DNA from: Ceraceosorus guamensis
Lineage: Eukaryota; Basidiomycota; Exobasidiomycetes; Ceraceosorales; Ceraceosoraceae
Reading direction: 5' to 3'
DNA length: 64,000 bases
Assembly: GCF_003144195.1 (NCBI RefSeq)
Contig: NW_020290018.1
Coordinates: 251,406-315,405 of the forward strand
Shown: piece after piece, positions 39,001 to 52,114 of the stretch
How positions within the stretch are numbered: the first letter of the stretch is position 1
Layout of the letters: each line of letters begins with the position of its first letter
The notes under the pieces: model-generated
What the model was told of the DNA's origin: nothing
Database searches by the model: none
The model's input: the letters and a program-made list of their open reading frames with translations, nothing else
Made by a program: the position numbers and the translations under genes

Positions 39001-39533
39001 GCTGCGCTCGTAGATGAGCTCGCATTGCATCTGGCGTGACCATAGTGCCATCAGGCGCTCGAAGAAGCGTAAAGCGCCGAGTCAAGTGAGGCATGATGAG
39101 CGATGTTCTGCAACATGACAGAGCAAAGCGGGATCAGCGAATGCTCTCTTAAAGTGGACGAGGGTTGCTATGCGGTGACGCTCACCCTGACAGGACGATT
39201 GCGGTGTGGTTCGAGACCGGCCCGGACTTGTGTCAGCATTCACATTACGTCGATTGCACACATCGAGCTCAACCGATGCACTACCTCGATGACCTCTCGC
39301 CTTCACGCGAGAAGCGGGGCCATCTAGCATGAACTGCGCATCTGCCAGGGTCGAGCGTACTCACTGTAGTCCGCCTCTTTGCCCAGCAGATTTCGCGTGT
39401 CTAGGGGTTGTGAAAGTGTCTGGAGCGACCCGTTGCGCTGCGTCCTATCCGCCTGATGATGGCCTTCATCAGTTGCAGCGATCATGATGCCACCCCGGCC
39501 GCTCTTGGTGCTCTTCCGCTTGAAGATCGGCAT
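33068..39533 (-). CDS. Very large conserved fungal protein of unknown function
   Basis: Modelled exons 39533-39365, 39333-39285, 39107-34328 and 34258-33068 (TGA) give 2,062 residues. The N terminus is MPIFKRKSTKSGRGG. A better conserved block, RTSLIMPHLTRRFTLLRAPDG followed by a short helix (MRAHLRAQRARARAAGEG) and an acidic EAEEDEIIDQL, spans residues ~72-135. The next ~1,500 residues are Ser/Pro/Arg-rich and look disordered. Near the C terminus are motifs that look structured: RADGSVVWQVIAGL, YTDDADLAAIIEAMS and HRMKIEAEIFNLLQTDGDLR. I do not recognise the family by name; I recall similar N-terminal blocks in other fungi but cannot give a function. A scaffold or polarity role would fit the composition but is speculation. 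The second exon (49 nt) was chosen because it alone restores phase. The 69-nt intron 34259-34327 is in frame and open. Confidence 0.75.
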
Positions 39534-42500
39534 TGTGGCTGGATATTTATGGTGACTCTGGTGTTCGGTCGCAAGGCGCGCACAGCACGCGCTGAGACAG
39601 CGATCATGTACCAGCGATGCGCGCCCAGGTGATCGTTGCAGCTGAGATTGCCGTCTGGAGCTTTGTTGAAGCTGCAGCAAGTATAAATGCAGTACAGCCT
39701 TTCCACAAAGTCAAGAGTGTCGGGGACCACGCCAACACCTCGACGTGTGAAGATCCAGCAGCTCAGCTTTCAAGGTCTGCTGATCAGGATTCTATTGAGG
39801 CAGCTCCTTGCTGAAGAGTCCTTCTAGAGGACTAGTAGCCTCAAAGAACTTTGTATTTGACAATTTGACTGTCAGCAATGCCGCAGAGCTCGACAAAGTC
39901 GCCGCTTCCCTCAGCAGCTGCGTACGTGATTGGCGTCGACCGGACCAGGCCCGAGCGCGCGTGCGTGCGTGCAGTCACGAGAAGAAGTCTATCGCCAATT
40001 AAGACGACGGATTCAGTGGTAACGAAATCCTGTATAGGGCGGCGATGTGCTGAGAATTGGCTGTGATCGTTGCAAAAAGTTTCGATGTGCCCTTGTAAAG
40101 CACATTCCTTGTGTAGAGCACTGGGCGCAGAGATGTTCAAGTTGATTGGATGCCTAGCTCAACACAAGGAGAAGCTAGAGTCGAGATTCTGATGAGTCTA
40201 GCTATGTCCAGCGGCGTGCTTGACGGAATATGAGAGGCGCCAACGATTGTTCACCCCCGAAGGAGGTGGGCTAGCAGCGACGGTTCAATTGCTTCGAAGG
40301 CGGCCAGATTGTGAGTTGTAATGGATGTGCAGGATGGAGAGGCGTTCGTCGCGAATCCCCACTCAATCAAGCGGTCAGTCAATGTGAATTGAAGTCATCG
40401 CCCCTCATTTTTTTCCTCTTGAGCTTGTACACGTCTTGCCTTTTGGAGCTCAGACCACGTCATGCGCAAGTAGTCCGCTGCTGCTGCCGCGCCCCCCCGA
40501 TGCCATCAGTCCTTCGCGCTTTTACTTCCTCGGATCAGCCGCGACGCCGCGTGTGTGCAGCATCAGCTGCATGCTGGAATCGAATTCAAGTGACCGAGAC
40601 ACTGCTACTGTACTGCCGATGCCTGCGTTGAGCCAGCGCGTCAAATTCTTGATTAATTCTAGCTTGATGATAATTAGTTCGCACCTCATCAGCAACAGCT
40701 AGGGCGTGCGTGCCTACCCAGCATGCAGCATCTATAGCTGATGCATGCATGCTTGTTGCGCCCGCGCACGCATCTTCAGCACCATGAGCGCGGCGCAGAC
40801 GCCCGCGCGGTCGGTGCATGCTTCTCGGCTTCGCGGCGCGGGAGCTCGACCTGCAGCAGCCACGACTCATCACGAGTCAAAAGTGCGATCGTTGCGATGA
40901 GAGGAGAGCTGCAGCATCGGTCCTCGACGCGCGCGTGATTCACATTCTTGAAGCTCACTCGATCGATCGTTACACTCATGACTGCATCACATCACTCATC
41001 ACCTAATTCACGATTCTTGACGCCTGCGGCGTCGTAGTCCAAATCATATAGGCAGCAGCGCCACTCCACGGCATAGCCCGTGCGAAGCATACTGTGTGAC
41101 TGCATGCTCCATCAGTATGTGGTGCATGCGGCGGTACCGCGAGAGGGTCTTATACTCACCTTCAGCAGCAGGCGCGATGCCACGCTCGCACGCGCCAGAT
41201 GCGTCGTGATGGAGCGTGCACTGCCGCGCGTGTCGTCGGGTCGACGAGAAGGACACGGCTCCGGATCCGCAACAAGGTGTAGAAACAATCTGAATCAAGA
41301 ATTGTGAATGCGAATGTTAAGCGGGTGATGGACGGATGTTGGATGCGATGAACGTGATCCCTCAATCAAGCATCACTCATTATCTTCACGATGTGACTTT
41401 GGTCACCACTCTTCTTCGATCACCCGCGTGGATGCTGGCCGCTCGTGATTTTCGCAATCTGCCAAGTCACGTCACGATCGAGTCGCTCAGTCATCCAATT
41501 CGGGCGGCGAGCGCTTCCGGTGCAGTCCGTGCCATGGCCCAAAGCTTGCTCGTTCCATGACAGGCACCCTTTGCTCTGCCCTCATTCTATGGTAGACAGG
41601 CCATCCGCCAAATCGTGAATTGAGCCTGGGCTCTTTCTCATGCTCATCGATCAGAGCCAGCACTCCTTCGGCCGCTAAGCGGCTTGATCAGCTGCGCGAT
41701 GAGGTCCAACGTCAGCCTCTGCAAGGCTCTTCTTCTGATACGGTCATCTCGCCTGATGATACTCTTGACGGTCGCTAAGGCTCATCGGTCGTGAGTGCAA
41801 GAACGAGACGAGGTGAGCCAAGACTTGTGCTTTGAGGCACGCACGAAATGATCGTGGCTCAGGCCTCGCTCTATGCGAAACATTTCATCATGATATAATC
41901 TCATCCTGCTTCGAATCACGCTGCACAGTGTCCTGCTGAGCTGCAAGTCGAAATCGACCGACTAGGAACGACATGGCTGCTGACAAACCTCATATACGCT
42001 GGATCCTCTCATCTTCGAAGCCGACGCAGCGTTACTAACTGGCCGGTGCTGACCTTGACAGCAATTAAGCACAGCGCCCGTCAAGGCTTCAATCGTGAAT
42101 CCGAATGATATGTACAGAAGCTCGCTACGCCCAAATGGCCGAGGCGTTGCCGACTGACTTACCAAGCGGGGGCCTATACTCTTGATTCTCGATCGCCAAA
42201 AAGTCGCACCAAAGCGCGGCCTCATGTCCGAGATCTGTCTTGAGAGCGCTCTCAGAAACCTGGTGTTGATTCCTGGCCTGGACTAGCAGGATTTGTTCAG
42301 AGTCTCGAGTGGAAGTCTCGAGCATCTTTGAGAGATGCCTCAAGATCGTCGGGTCGACAGCAGCAGTCAAAGTCAGAACAATGCTGATCGGTCTCGATTG
42401 GGCAGAGAGTTACAGCTGTCAGCCACAACAATCAGCACGGATCGCAAGTCTCGAACTCATAAGACATCGAATAATCAGACAGAAGAATTTGAATCAAGAA

Positions 42501-43500
42501 TGAAGAACGTGAATCGTGTACCGGTACCTACTGTATATCATGCTGGCCAGACCGCATATAACAATACGCGCCTCAGGGGTAGACGCATGGCAGCACGCGC
42601 CGACGCTCAGCGCTTGCTGCGCTCGTGCCTGGTGTTGGATCGCGACATTGAGGGTTAGACTTGAGTGAAGAGGCTGTGCATGACTATGCATGCGTACGTG
42701 TGGCATAGCTGAGCGCAAAGGGGCCCAGCGCAGAGGCGGATTTGACCCTGTCAGACTGCGCGCGCGCCCGCGCTGCACAACCCCCTCCAGCAGCTGCGCT
42801 GGTCTATAATCAAGAATCACGAATCAAGTGAATATACACAAGGCCCTGTATGGACCCGCGAGGCGGCTCCCGAAAATCACGCTTACCGCTTACACCGAGG
42901 GACTTACGACTGCTGGTTCATCAGGCGAGACAAGGATGAGGACAACAACCACACGTTTCCTTTTAGCCCCCTTCCAAGAGCAAGCTTATTTAAGCCCTGT
43001 CAAACAATATAGGCTCAACATCCTTCCGCTTTCATACTGAACGACTTTGTTGTGCGCAGGCTGAGCGGGCTTGCTCCCTGCCACGAACAGTCACGAGATC
43101 CGATTATCATATCACCGCTTGGCGGCGGTCCGCTTCCAACACACGCACGATTGACCACATTCTCTATCAACAGGCGTCACCTCCGTCCTCTCCGCCTCTA
43201 TCAACTCCTCTGTCAGTGCTATCATATTACGATCCAGACCGTCTGGTGCAACAGCGTTCATTAAGGGTTTTGTTCTGCAATCAAGCCCGCGAGACCACCC
43301 CGTCAACACCATTCTAGGCGCGTACAGGACGAAGCCCTGGTCGCGAGCGCGCGCTCGTGCGGTGCTCATTTGCGGCTGTCAGAGATACCCGGATCATACC
43401 TTTCGCACAAGTGGAATCGGCACGAGGATACAATTGAGCCTCCTTGAGGCTACATGCCCCCAATCCCGATTCCGAGCCTGGCACTGCTTTGTTCGAGTCG
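39534..43500. other. Long divergent spacer, richest in dispersed motifs
   Basis: Almost 4 kb, the longest gap in the window. No protein or tRNA gene was recognised. Motif copies include CACGACTCATCACGAGTC at 40861-40878, ATTCACGATTCTTGA at about 41006-41020, GAATCAAGAATTGTGAATG near 41291 and AATCAAGAATCACGAATCAAG at about 42809-42829. A (TGCA)n-like palindrome is at 40740-40752. The 43200-43500 part is presumably the leader of the RhoGEF gene. Confidence 0.5.
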
Positions 43501-46500
43501 ATGGAGTCCGGGGTCTGTGCGTCGGTCTCAAGCAGCCGCGCTACTTCTCAGCAAGCATCGTTGCTTGCCGCAAAACGCTCTAACGATTGTACTGCCGTCC
43601 TGCAAGTGAACTCCCTGAACGCGCACTCAGGGCCCGAACCAGCGCCAATACCACCCAAGCAAAATAACCTTCGACACCTTCCAAAACGACCCCCTGCCCT
43701 TCATTTGTCGGGCTCATCCGCTCACAGTAGCGGCTCTCCTCTCTGCTCCTCGCCCACAACATCACCAAGAAGTTGCCACTCGAGCCACTCTGCCATGCAT
43801 ACATCCAGTGTTGGCAGTAGCAGCAGCCGACCGTCCAGCGTTGCAAGCAACTCCTCAGGTCACAGCAGTCAAGGTTATGCACAGGGCCAATTGGCTGCTC
43901 AGCCCAGCCTGTTGTCCCCTACGCTAGCATCCGCTTTAGGTATCAACGTTGCGGGCTCATCCAAGAGTGGTCGACCAGGCAGTGCTGGCGGGGCGTCAAA
44001 GTCGCGGAATGGGGTTGCGCGACCATCCCTGACGGCCGATGGTTGGTCTCGGCGTCCCAGCTTGCCCAACGTGCCCAGCATGATCAACCGCGTGAGCATG
44101 ATCAGCATCGCCTCTTTCGAGAGCCTACCCGAAGGCGAGCCCGTCAATTTCGCGGCGTCACCATTGAGCGTTACATCAGCAAGCGATGCTCCTCACGAAG
44201 ATCTCTCCGCATCGACTAGCACAGCGACCGATTCTCCAACGCTCAGCCAAGGAGACTCGTGGCAGTCACCTACATCACCTACAGATGAGGCGTCTGTGGG
44301 CTCGATTTCAATGAACAGGTCCTCTAGCACAGCCAGTCGACCGGGCCATGCGCTACAACGAAGCGCCACGGATCCTACTCACTCGATGATTGCTTTTGAG
44401 GGAATGATGCGGAGGCGACACGCCATTGCCATGGAATTGTTGGAGACCGAAAGGGTCTTCATAGCGAGTTTGAAACTGGTCAACGAGGTGAGTATGATGT
44501 AGAGCTGCCGAGCCTTTCCGGACTGCTTGACTAACAGTGCTTTCACGCACGGGCAGTCCTACTATCAGCCTCTTATGGCTTTAAGCAAGGGTCTGGCTGC
44601 GCCAGCTGGAGTCACGAGTGCAGCACCAGTGCTTTCGCGTCAAGCGTTGAACGAGATCTTCTCCAACTTTAGCGACATTCTCAGTCTCAATTCTGAGCTC
44701 TTCTCTAGGCTCGATGACCGCCTCTCAGGTAGAGCGAGGCAGCCGCCTCCGTCTCGCCCAGCTTCAGTCGCAGGCCCGACGAGCCCCCGAGATGCTGCTC
44801 CAAGCTCAGCGGAAGCTGGCTCGACAAATGCGGGACGAGTAGACCCGTGGCATGCAGAAACGGACACAATCGGCGATACTCTGGTGCCTGTCGTGCCATA
44901 TTTGAAAATGTACTCCTTGTACGTCAAGAATTTCAGTGCGGCCATGGCACGGATAGAGACGGAACGTAAAGCAAACGACGCTTTCAATCGTTTCTTGAAG
45001 GACACGGAAAGAGCTACATGGGGCAAGGCGAGCGCAAGCGGCGGATTTGGCTTCGGTCTTGGATTTCAGGCGCATCTCTTGACGATTGTGCAGCGCATCC
45101 CTCGGTACAAAATGATGGTGGGCGATCTGGTCAAGTATACTCCAAGCAATCATCGAGATTACCCAGATCTCTTGAAGGCTTTTGGAGTCATCGACCAGGT
45201 GGCTGCCTACATCAACGAGAATGTCAGACAGCACGAGATGATTCTAGTCATGCTTGGCTTGCAACGCAGCCTGACTGGTCTGACCGAGCCCTTGATTGTT
45301 CCTGGGCGAGCTTTGCTCAAACGGGGCACGCTGCTCAAGGCTTGCAGAAAGAACATCCAGCCGAGGGAATTCTTTCTGTTTACGGACTGTTTGGTGTATG
45401 CCAGTCCTGTTGGCGGGGGTCTAGAGAGTGCATCCGCAGCCTGGACTGCTCTCGCCAGGGGCGGAGGACTGGGAGTGTATGGAGGCAGCGCGCAAGACAC
45501 GGGGCCTCCTTCAGCACCGAACAGTCCGCGCACCATAGTCGACAAATTGCCGCTCGCGCCGATCTCTGCAGACGCCATCGACACCGCATCACGCTCGCGC
45601 ACGTCATCAGCCGACGCTGTACTGGCCAATGGTCGACCTTTATCAGTCAGCCTCCAGGGGTTTCAGCTGCAATTCCGGGCCAAATTCCCTTTGCAAGACT
45701 GCACGGTGGTGGGCGTGGAGAAGGCCACCTCGCCTTTGCATCAAGGTCTGCGTCATTCCATCGAAATTCGCACGCCTGACAAAAGCTTTGCAGTGTACGC
45801 GGAGAGTGCAGAGGCGAAGGAGACCTGGTTATCGACTATACGCGACGCTCGCGATGACCTCATGACGGCCAGGCGCACTTTGCAAGCGGAGGAAGACACC
45901 TCGGAGGTACTGCGGGAGAGAAGGCGCAGCCTGTACGGCAGAGCGGGCCCCAGCTATTGTACCCCTCAACAGGCCAGAAGAATATCAGCTCCCAGCACTG
46001 GCTGGTCGTTCACAGGCAACACTTCAGCAGATACCTCTGGGCGACCAACAAGTCCACTCGCTTCCTCCGCATCGGTATCAGCTGACTGGCATGGCGCATT
46101 TGGCCCAAAGTCGGAAAGCGGCAACTCTCTTGCGACCCTGCTTTCGAGCGGATGTCCTTCAAGCGATGCTGGTATAACGGCCAGATCTAGGACTGGTCTC
46201 CGAGTTCTCGAGGACTACAATGCTCCGGTCTGGGTACCAGACTCGAGCGCTGACAAGTGCATCGTTTGTGCAGAGGCCTTTGGGATGTGGCGACGCAAGC
46301 ACCATTGTCGTCTGTGCGGGCAAGTTGTGTGCTGGGCCTGCAGTCAGCGCTCCTTCCTGATCGCTCGATACGAGGACGATGGAGGTGAGGCGGAAAAGCC
46401 TGCGCGTGCTTGTGACGCTTGCTACGACTCGGTATTCCCTGCCGAAGAAGAGCACAGCTCTCCACAAATGGGCACAGCTGCGGTGGTGCTACCTGAGCCA

Positions 46501-47253
46501 AGTCCGGCTGCTCAGTCTGACACAAGCAGGTCGACCGATTTCTCAACCTCCGACTCTGCGACTTCTGATTACCCCGCAACGCCTGCTGAACGTGGCCCCT
46601 TGAACAGTGTGGATTCCGGCCAAATCTCTCACATTGCCATACACGTGCAAGACGAGAATGAGGTAGCGGCGGAGGCTGGAAATGAGGGCAGCAAGCCCTC
46701 TCGATCGGCAGCATCTCGGCAACAGAAGATCTGGGGCGCGCAGGGGCGGCCGTCGACGCCATCATGGTCTCAAGTCCAAAAACCAGAGGATGCTGGTCAC
46801 CTCACTTCACATCAGGATCGCTCTGACGAGCCGAGGCGAGCTACCCCACCGAGCCGTCGAGGACCCGCTTTGCAGCTTCAGCGCGCTTCTGGGGCTGGTC
46901 CTCAACTCTTCAAAGGCGGCTTGACACCGCAAGTACAAGCTGCTACTTCTGGTTCTGGAACGTTTCGACTTGTCACGCCACGTCTGACGACACCAGAAGC
47001 TGAGATGCTCCCTAGATCTAGGCACGGTGCACAAGGCGAGGGTGATGGAAATATTCGCATTGGGGATGGGGGCTCCTACTTTGCTGGCGCGGTCTCTGAA
47101 GATCACCTGGGCGACATGCCTCCTCCCATTCCAAGAGCTCGCAAGAAGCCGCTCAGTGCGGCTGCTCGACTTAGCACCTTCTATGGCGTCAGTCCAGCAA
47201 GTATGCCGAGTATTGCGAAAAAGTCTCCGCTCGAGTCGCCTGCCCCGCCATGA
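43501..47253 (+). CDS. don1: RhoGEF with DH, PH and FYVE domains (Don1-like Cdc42 GEF)
   Basis: Exons 43501-44487 and 44557-47253 (TGA) encode 1,227 residues. The N-terminal 290 residues are Ser-rich. The DH domain (~300-570) starts RRHAIAMELLETERVFI and has SLKLVNESYYQPLM, IFSNFSDILSLNSELF and the core LLTIVQRIPRYKMMVGDLVK. The PH domain (~580-770) includes RGTLLKACRKNIQPREFFLF and ends KETWLSTIRDARD. A FYVE finger (~885-955) has WVPD, the signature WRRKHHCRLCG and the last pair CDACY. Ustilago Don1 has this architecture and activates Cdc42 during cell separation; orthology is likely but unproven here. FYVE binds PI3P on endosomes. The in-frame stretch before 43501 lacks an ATG, so MESGVCASV is taken as start; an extra upstream exon remains possible. 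Confidence 0.85.
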
Positions 47254-48474
47254 ATGAAGAGCGAAGAGCGCCGACGATCCTACTCGGGTCATCGACACTG
47301 TCTTTGACCGGCAATGGACGATCCTCCGAAGATTGCTTTTTGCATTGGCCCTCGCTCAAAGCTCCCAAACCGCCCTTTGAAGGCCTTGATCTCTTATTAT
47401 TACACGCTGTACCAATCAATCCATAGATACCCGACCAAACAAGCCTTGATAGGTATGCGACGTTTCGTGCTGCTCCGTGTGTAGTCATTCCGACCCAAAA
47501 GTCCAGAACAGCGGTCAATGGACGGCCTAGCGTGTCAGAATCGTGACTCAGAGACACGTCGCGAGTAGAAAGCGATGGTGGGTCTTACTGATTTCTTGCA
47601 CGGTACACAATGCGCGAGCAGAGTTGCGAACGTGAAATCGACGTCTCAGCCGAAGCGCAGCTCATGCGACCGGAGCGTCAGCGTCAGCGTCAGCGTCCGC
47701 GTCCACGAGTGCGAGAGTCATGAGACCGCGCAGTAATAAATAATAGCGAGGGGAATAATCGTACGCGTGGCCATGCAAACATCCTTGCACTTTTGTTATG
47801 CGCGCGGTTCTATGACAGATCCGAACGAGGCGAGAAAGTGCTTGCAGCGCCCCCAAAATGCGGTGGGCATTATAGAGACCGGCAGCAAGTCTGATGATTG
47901 CACTAGACCTTCAAGCGCTCGAATCTCTCCAGCAAAAGCTGACATGAAGAGGAAGAAGAGCCAAAGCATCATAGGGACCACAAGGAGAAGCATGAGCGAG
48001 GCAAGCATCTGTTATACGAGCGCCAAGCCCATCGGAGTCGAGACTCCATCCACTTTGACAAGCGAAGGTCGGAAAGGTTGGACCGCACGAAGGTCATCCA
48101 GCAACCAAGCACCAAATAAGGAGTGTGAAGCGCTAATTGGGCCCGAATCGGCCAAGACATTGCTCGTTCGGCCCTTAATCTGGTCGCTCGCTCGGTCTTT
48201 GCCTGCGCATCTAAGAGCGCTCGTCGTGATTGCTTGACGTGGGACAGTGACCATGTATTTTTGCAATGTCAAAATGTGCAAAGTTACAAGCGTAATACAT
48301 GTGAACCTGCGCGGGGAAAGGAGGAGCACTGGGATGCGCCGTGATGCATGCTTGACGAGGCCAATCACGATGTTTCTGCTTCAATGGTAGAGCCGCTGCA
48401 CAATTCCAAGCAAATGCACAGCGATCAGATGTCTGGCGGCTTTATATCGGTGCGCTCAGTCGCTGTTTCACTAC
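47254..48474. other. Convergent spacer RhoGEF / GCD11
   Basis: 1,221 nt between two 3' ends, long for a convergent gap in this window. It carries a GCGTCA hexamer repeat (47675-47704). A minus-strand frame at 47796-48008 begins with a strongly hydrophobic 26-residue segment, but it has no recognised homologue. Confidence 0.45.
47675..47704. repeat. GCGTCA/GCGTCC hexamer repeat
   Basis: Three GCGTCA units followed by two GCGTCC units, in the spacer between the RhoGEF gene and GCD11. Confidence 0.9.
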
Positions 48475-50316
48475 TCACGCTCGGACAGTACCCCAGCCGA
48501 CCAACCGCCAATGCTTATCGATACGCCGACTGAGCGCAATCTTTTCCCCAATCTCTGTGCAGGCAGGATGTGTCAAGTAGATCTTTGCTAGATCTGCCTT
48601 CACACTCATGACTCTGCCTCCAGTCGAGGTGGATCCAATGTTGACCATCAGAACCTCATTCTTTGCCAATTTTTGGACCTAATTTTGCGATAGGACGAAT
48701 CGATTTTAGCCTCAAACGCACACAGCGCACAAGTGGAGGACCACGACTCACCTTGGTCTGCTTCTTGTCGTCCGTCTTGACACCCAGCAACCTTCTGAGG
48801 AGGAAATATTGGACCTCCAGCTCGACATAGATAGCCGGCAGCGAGCCGACCGCACCGAGCACCTGTCCGACCAATCGATCACCTCTGCACAAGGTCGGGT
48901 CGATCTTTGTTCCTACACCGATCAATCCACCAGGCACGGCGAATTTGAGGTCATTAGACTCGGCGAATAGAGTGACGATCTTTGAGAAGAGGGGTCTGCA
49001 GTGCACATTTCCGTCTTGATCCTTTTCAATCAATCCTGGCCTAACCTCAATGTCCTGACCCAACTTCAACACTCCGGACAAGATGGACCCGCCTGCAACA
49101 CCTCCCTTCAGATCTGCAATCTCTGCTCCTGGCTTGTTCACGTCGAAGGACCGAATGACGATGAGGCGCGGGGGTGAGGCGAAGTCGCGGACAGGCACAG
49201 GCACCCTCTTCACGATGTATTCGTTGACAGCATCGATGTTGTACTTGAGCTGTGCCGAGATCGGCACGATGGGTGCGTCCCCAGCAACAGTGCCTGTTCA
49301 AGGTCGACGTGTCAGTATGCTGACCTCTGAGCCGCTGGACACCAGATTTCTCACCCTTGACGAAGCTAGAAATGCTCTTCCAGTGATCCTCCGCCTGCTG
49401 TTCCCTGATCAGATCGACCTTGTTCTGCAAGATGATGATGTGTTTCAACTTCATGATTTCCACTGCCGCCAAGTGTTCCGATGTCTGGGGTTGCGGGCAA
49501 GATTCATTGGCGGCAACGAGAAGTAGCGCTGCATCCATCACTGCCGCACCGTTCAGCATGGTGGCCATGAGAATGTCGTGTCCTGGGCCTATCAATGTGC
49601 CGAGCTGGCAGTGTCAGAAACGGCACGCATACATGCGCTGGCATGGTAGGAAGAAACTCACAATCGACGAATGAAACATGCCTGACAAACGTTGAGAAAT
49701 GTGCGTGGCAGGATTAGCTTCGGCCGAACTCGCATCATCTACGTCCTTGCGTGGCACGATTCCTCACTCACCTGACTAGCTCCATCTTGGCGCCACATCC
49801 TGGCACCTCGCACGGAGGGTTCTCCTCCTTGTTCGAAGGGTATGACCTGTAGCAGCCTGGCCTCTTGCAAGCCTCGCGCTGACACTTGTAGATCTGGGAG
49901 ACAGTAAAAGCAGCGCACGTAACGTCTCAGCCTTCGCGCTTTGAACAAGACCCCTCCGGACCTTGTGACGGCATCGCCCAGGACTCTGACGGCCCGTCTC
50001 GTGTAGCCTCTTGGGGCGACTTCACAGCGCATCGTGCGTCTGACACGGTTTGCCCACCCACCTTGGCATTAGCATAGCCCAACTTGATTGTGATGTTTCG
50101 CACCAGCTCCGTCTTGAATCTGACCGTCTGCACGCCTGAAATAGCCTTTACCACTGTGCTCTTTCCATGAGCTACGTGTCCGATCGTCCCGATATTGATC
50201 GTCGCTTGCCTGGAGATGACTTCGGGGGATAAGGGGTTGAGCTTGGAAGTGTCGAGGGAGAGTTCAGTTACTCCAGATGCTAGCGCATCCACTGCGCTGC
50301 CATTTGCCGCAGTCAT
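48475..50316 (-). CDS. GCD11: Translation initiation factor eIF2 subunit gamma
   Basis: Six exons, 50316-50062, 49893-49772, 49681-49662, 49588-49355, 49293-48752 and 48678-48475 (TGA), stay in phase and give 458 residues. GTPase motifs are all visible: G1 [10 protein letters not shown]3 DCPGH (split over two introns), G4 NKVD and G5 SAQ. A zinc-ribbon-like insert, [13 protein letters not shown] followed by CEVPGCG, is typical of eIF2 gamma and absent from EF-Tu. The C terminus reads [19 protein letters not shown]. eIF2 carries initiator Met-tRNA to the 40S subunit; gamma binds GTP and the tRNA. The third exon is only 20 nt (coding RHVSFVD). The N-terminal extension is short compared with yeast Gcd11 (527), closer to animal eIF2 gamma (472). 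Confidence 0.95.
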
Positions 50317-52114
50317 GATGCGATCAGCAAGATGCTGCTTTGCCTTGGGTCACTGAAGGGAATGATCCGGCAAAGCGAAAGAAGAAGGAGGCCAAGGACC
50401 GGTGTGGCGTGGAAGTGTACCTGCTGCGAAAGAGGCTGGTCCCCCTCGGATGGTGAAGAGATGGATGCTCGCTGCCTGAAATGCGCTCGCTTAGACTTGT
50501 CGCAGAGCGTGGGTGCAATGGAGCGAGAGATGAGAATCGAGCTGGTTTGAGATGTGCCTTGGAGAAAGAGGTGTGCGCAAGGGAAGGAGGGGGGATGCAA
50601 TGCTTAATGAAGCGAGGCGAGTTGAGAGCGAGTCATGTGCGTCCCTCGCTCAGCCTTCATCACCTTCCAAACGCATCATCGCAACGCTCATCACAGATTC
50701 GTGATTCCTGCGCAACTTCAAAAAGTTGCGCGCAACGTACACGGCGGACGCCCTCGATCTTTCCTGCGTGATGCCTGCCTGCGCCTGCTTGCTTGCTGAT
50801 CCGCGTCCCCATAGCCATCATGCATGGCAGAGGCGCGCTCGCTCGACACGCGACTCGTCACTCATCAATCGCTGCTGCGCTTGCTTGCTTGCAGGGAGCG
50901 TTGTTCCTGCCCGCGCAAGAAGATTGGGCGTCGAGAATTGCAGCTGGGCCACGTGGATGGGTGTGAGCGCGCAGCCTAATCACAATGCAGCCAGCCAGTC
51001 GAGTCGTGACTCGTATCTGTCACGCTATGCCTATAGTTATATACATCTGTAGCGCTGTAAAGCCCTTCACATCCCCTAACGCGTAGGCTTTCAGCAACTT
51101 CATGATATCACACGCCCCATTCTTGCTTTCATGGCCTATGGACTCGCTATATCTTCAGTTTCCATGACTTCTGCAGTGACTCTGACTGCCATCCGGGTCG
51201 CACGCATCCGTAGCCACGGGTGTAGGGTGCCTCGCACTCGGAAGGATAGGCAGTTTGCCCTCCTCTGCTGACTGGTGACATTCAAATTGATTCGTGCACA
51301 CTTTCTAGGCGTGATCGTGAGCCGGCAGATGATCACCATGCAGCGACAGCATTGATCGCGAGTCAGGTGATCGCAGATCTCCTGACCACACAAGATCAGA
51401 CAAGAAAGATCTCACGTCGACTCTTCACTGTGACTCACGACTCAAACTCGATCTTGACGGCCGTGCACACGTGAGGCTTGATTCGATTGATTTGATACCC
51501 GCAACTGCACCATTCGTGATTTGCGATGGCCGCCCGTTTGAAGTCATCAATTAAGACCAAAAGTCAAGACGAGTGACTTGAAGATGCGCTCGGAATCTGG
51601 AATGCAAGTCAACGCAGCGAGCGCACCGCACCGCATCGCACCGCATCGCACCATGTACCGGTCGGTATACATGCACGGGGCAAGTGAGTCAAAAAAGTCT
51701 GCGGTGAGCGTCGCGCCGCGCCGCGTCGCGCCTTGCTCGTCGTTCTGTACGCAGCTGCGAGCGAGAAGATCCGAACGACACCGGCGACCGGGTTCAAAGC
51801 GAGAGCGGCACGGCCCCGCTCTCTTCCGTGCAGACAGACGAGTGAGCTGTGCTGATCGCGATTCGCGATTTGAGATCTTTCAAGGTACGTGGATATAAAA
51901 TTGGGCGTGTGGGATGATGATGTGGATGCGATTTTGGGGGGCGGGCGACTGCTGCACGTTCGAGGGCAAACTGACTTGACTGCACGCAAAAGATATCGAC
52001 AATCGATCAATCCACTATTTGCTCACGCACACCCACCTCTTGTGCCCTCCTTCACATACACACGCACACTTGCACTCTCGCTGCAACCAAGTCGACCACA
52101 ACATCCACAATCCC
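50317..52114. other. Divergent spacer GCD11 / ERG10
   Basis: 1.8 kb. It includes a GCACC/GCATC pentamer repeat at 51622-51652, a GCGCC-rich patch near 51708-51732, and motifs GAGTCGTGACTCG at 51001-51013 and GTGACTCACGACTC at 51430-51443. The pyrimidine-rich stretch 52010-52110 probably is the ERG10 leader. No gene recognised. Confidence 0.5.

Noticed and set aside
39534-43500. Search of the longest spacer for tRNA, rRNA, transposon or CRISPR features
   Set aside because: No cloverleaf with A/B boxes, no terminal inverted repeats or transposase/reverse transcriptase motifs, and no spaced direct repeats were seen.
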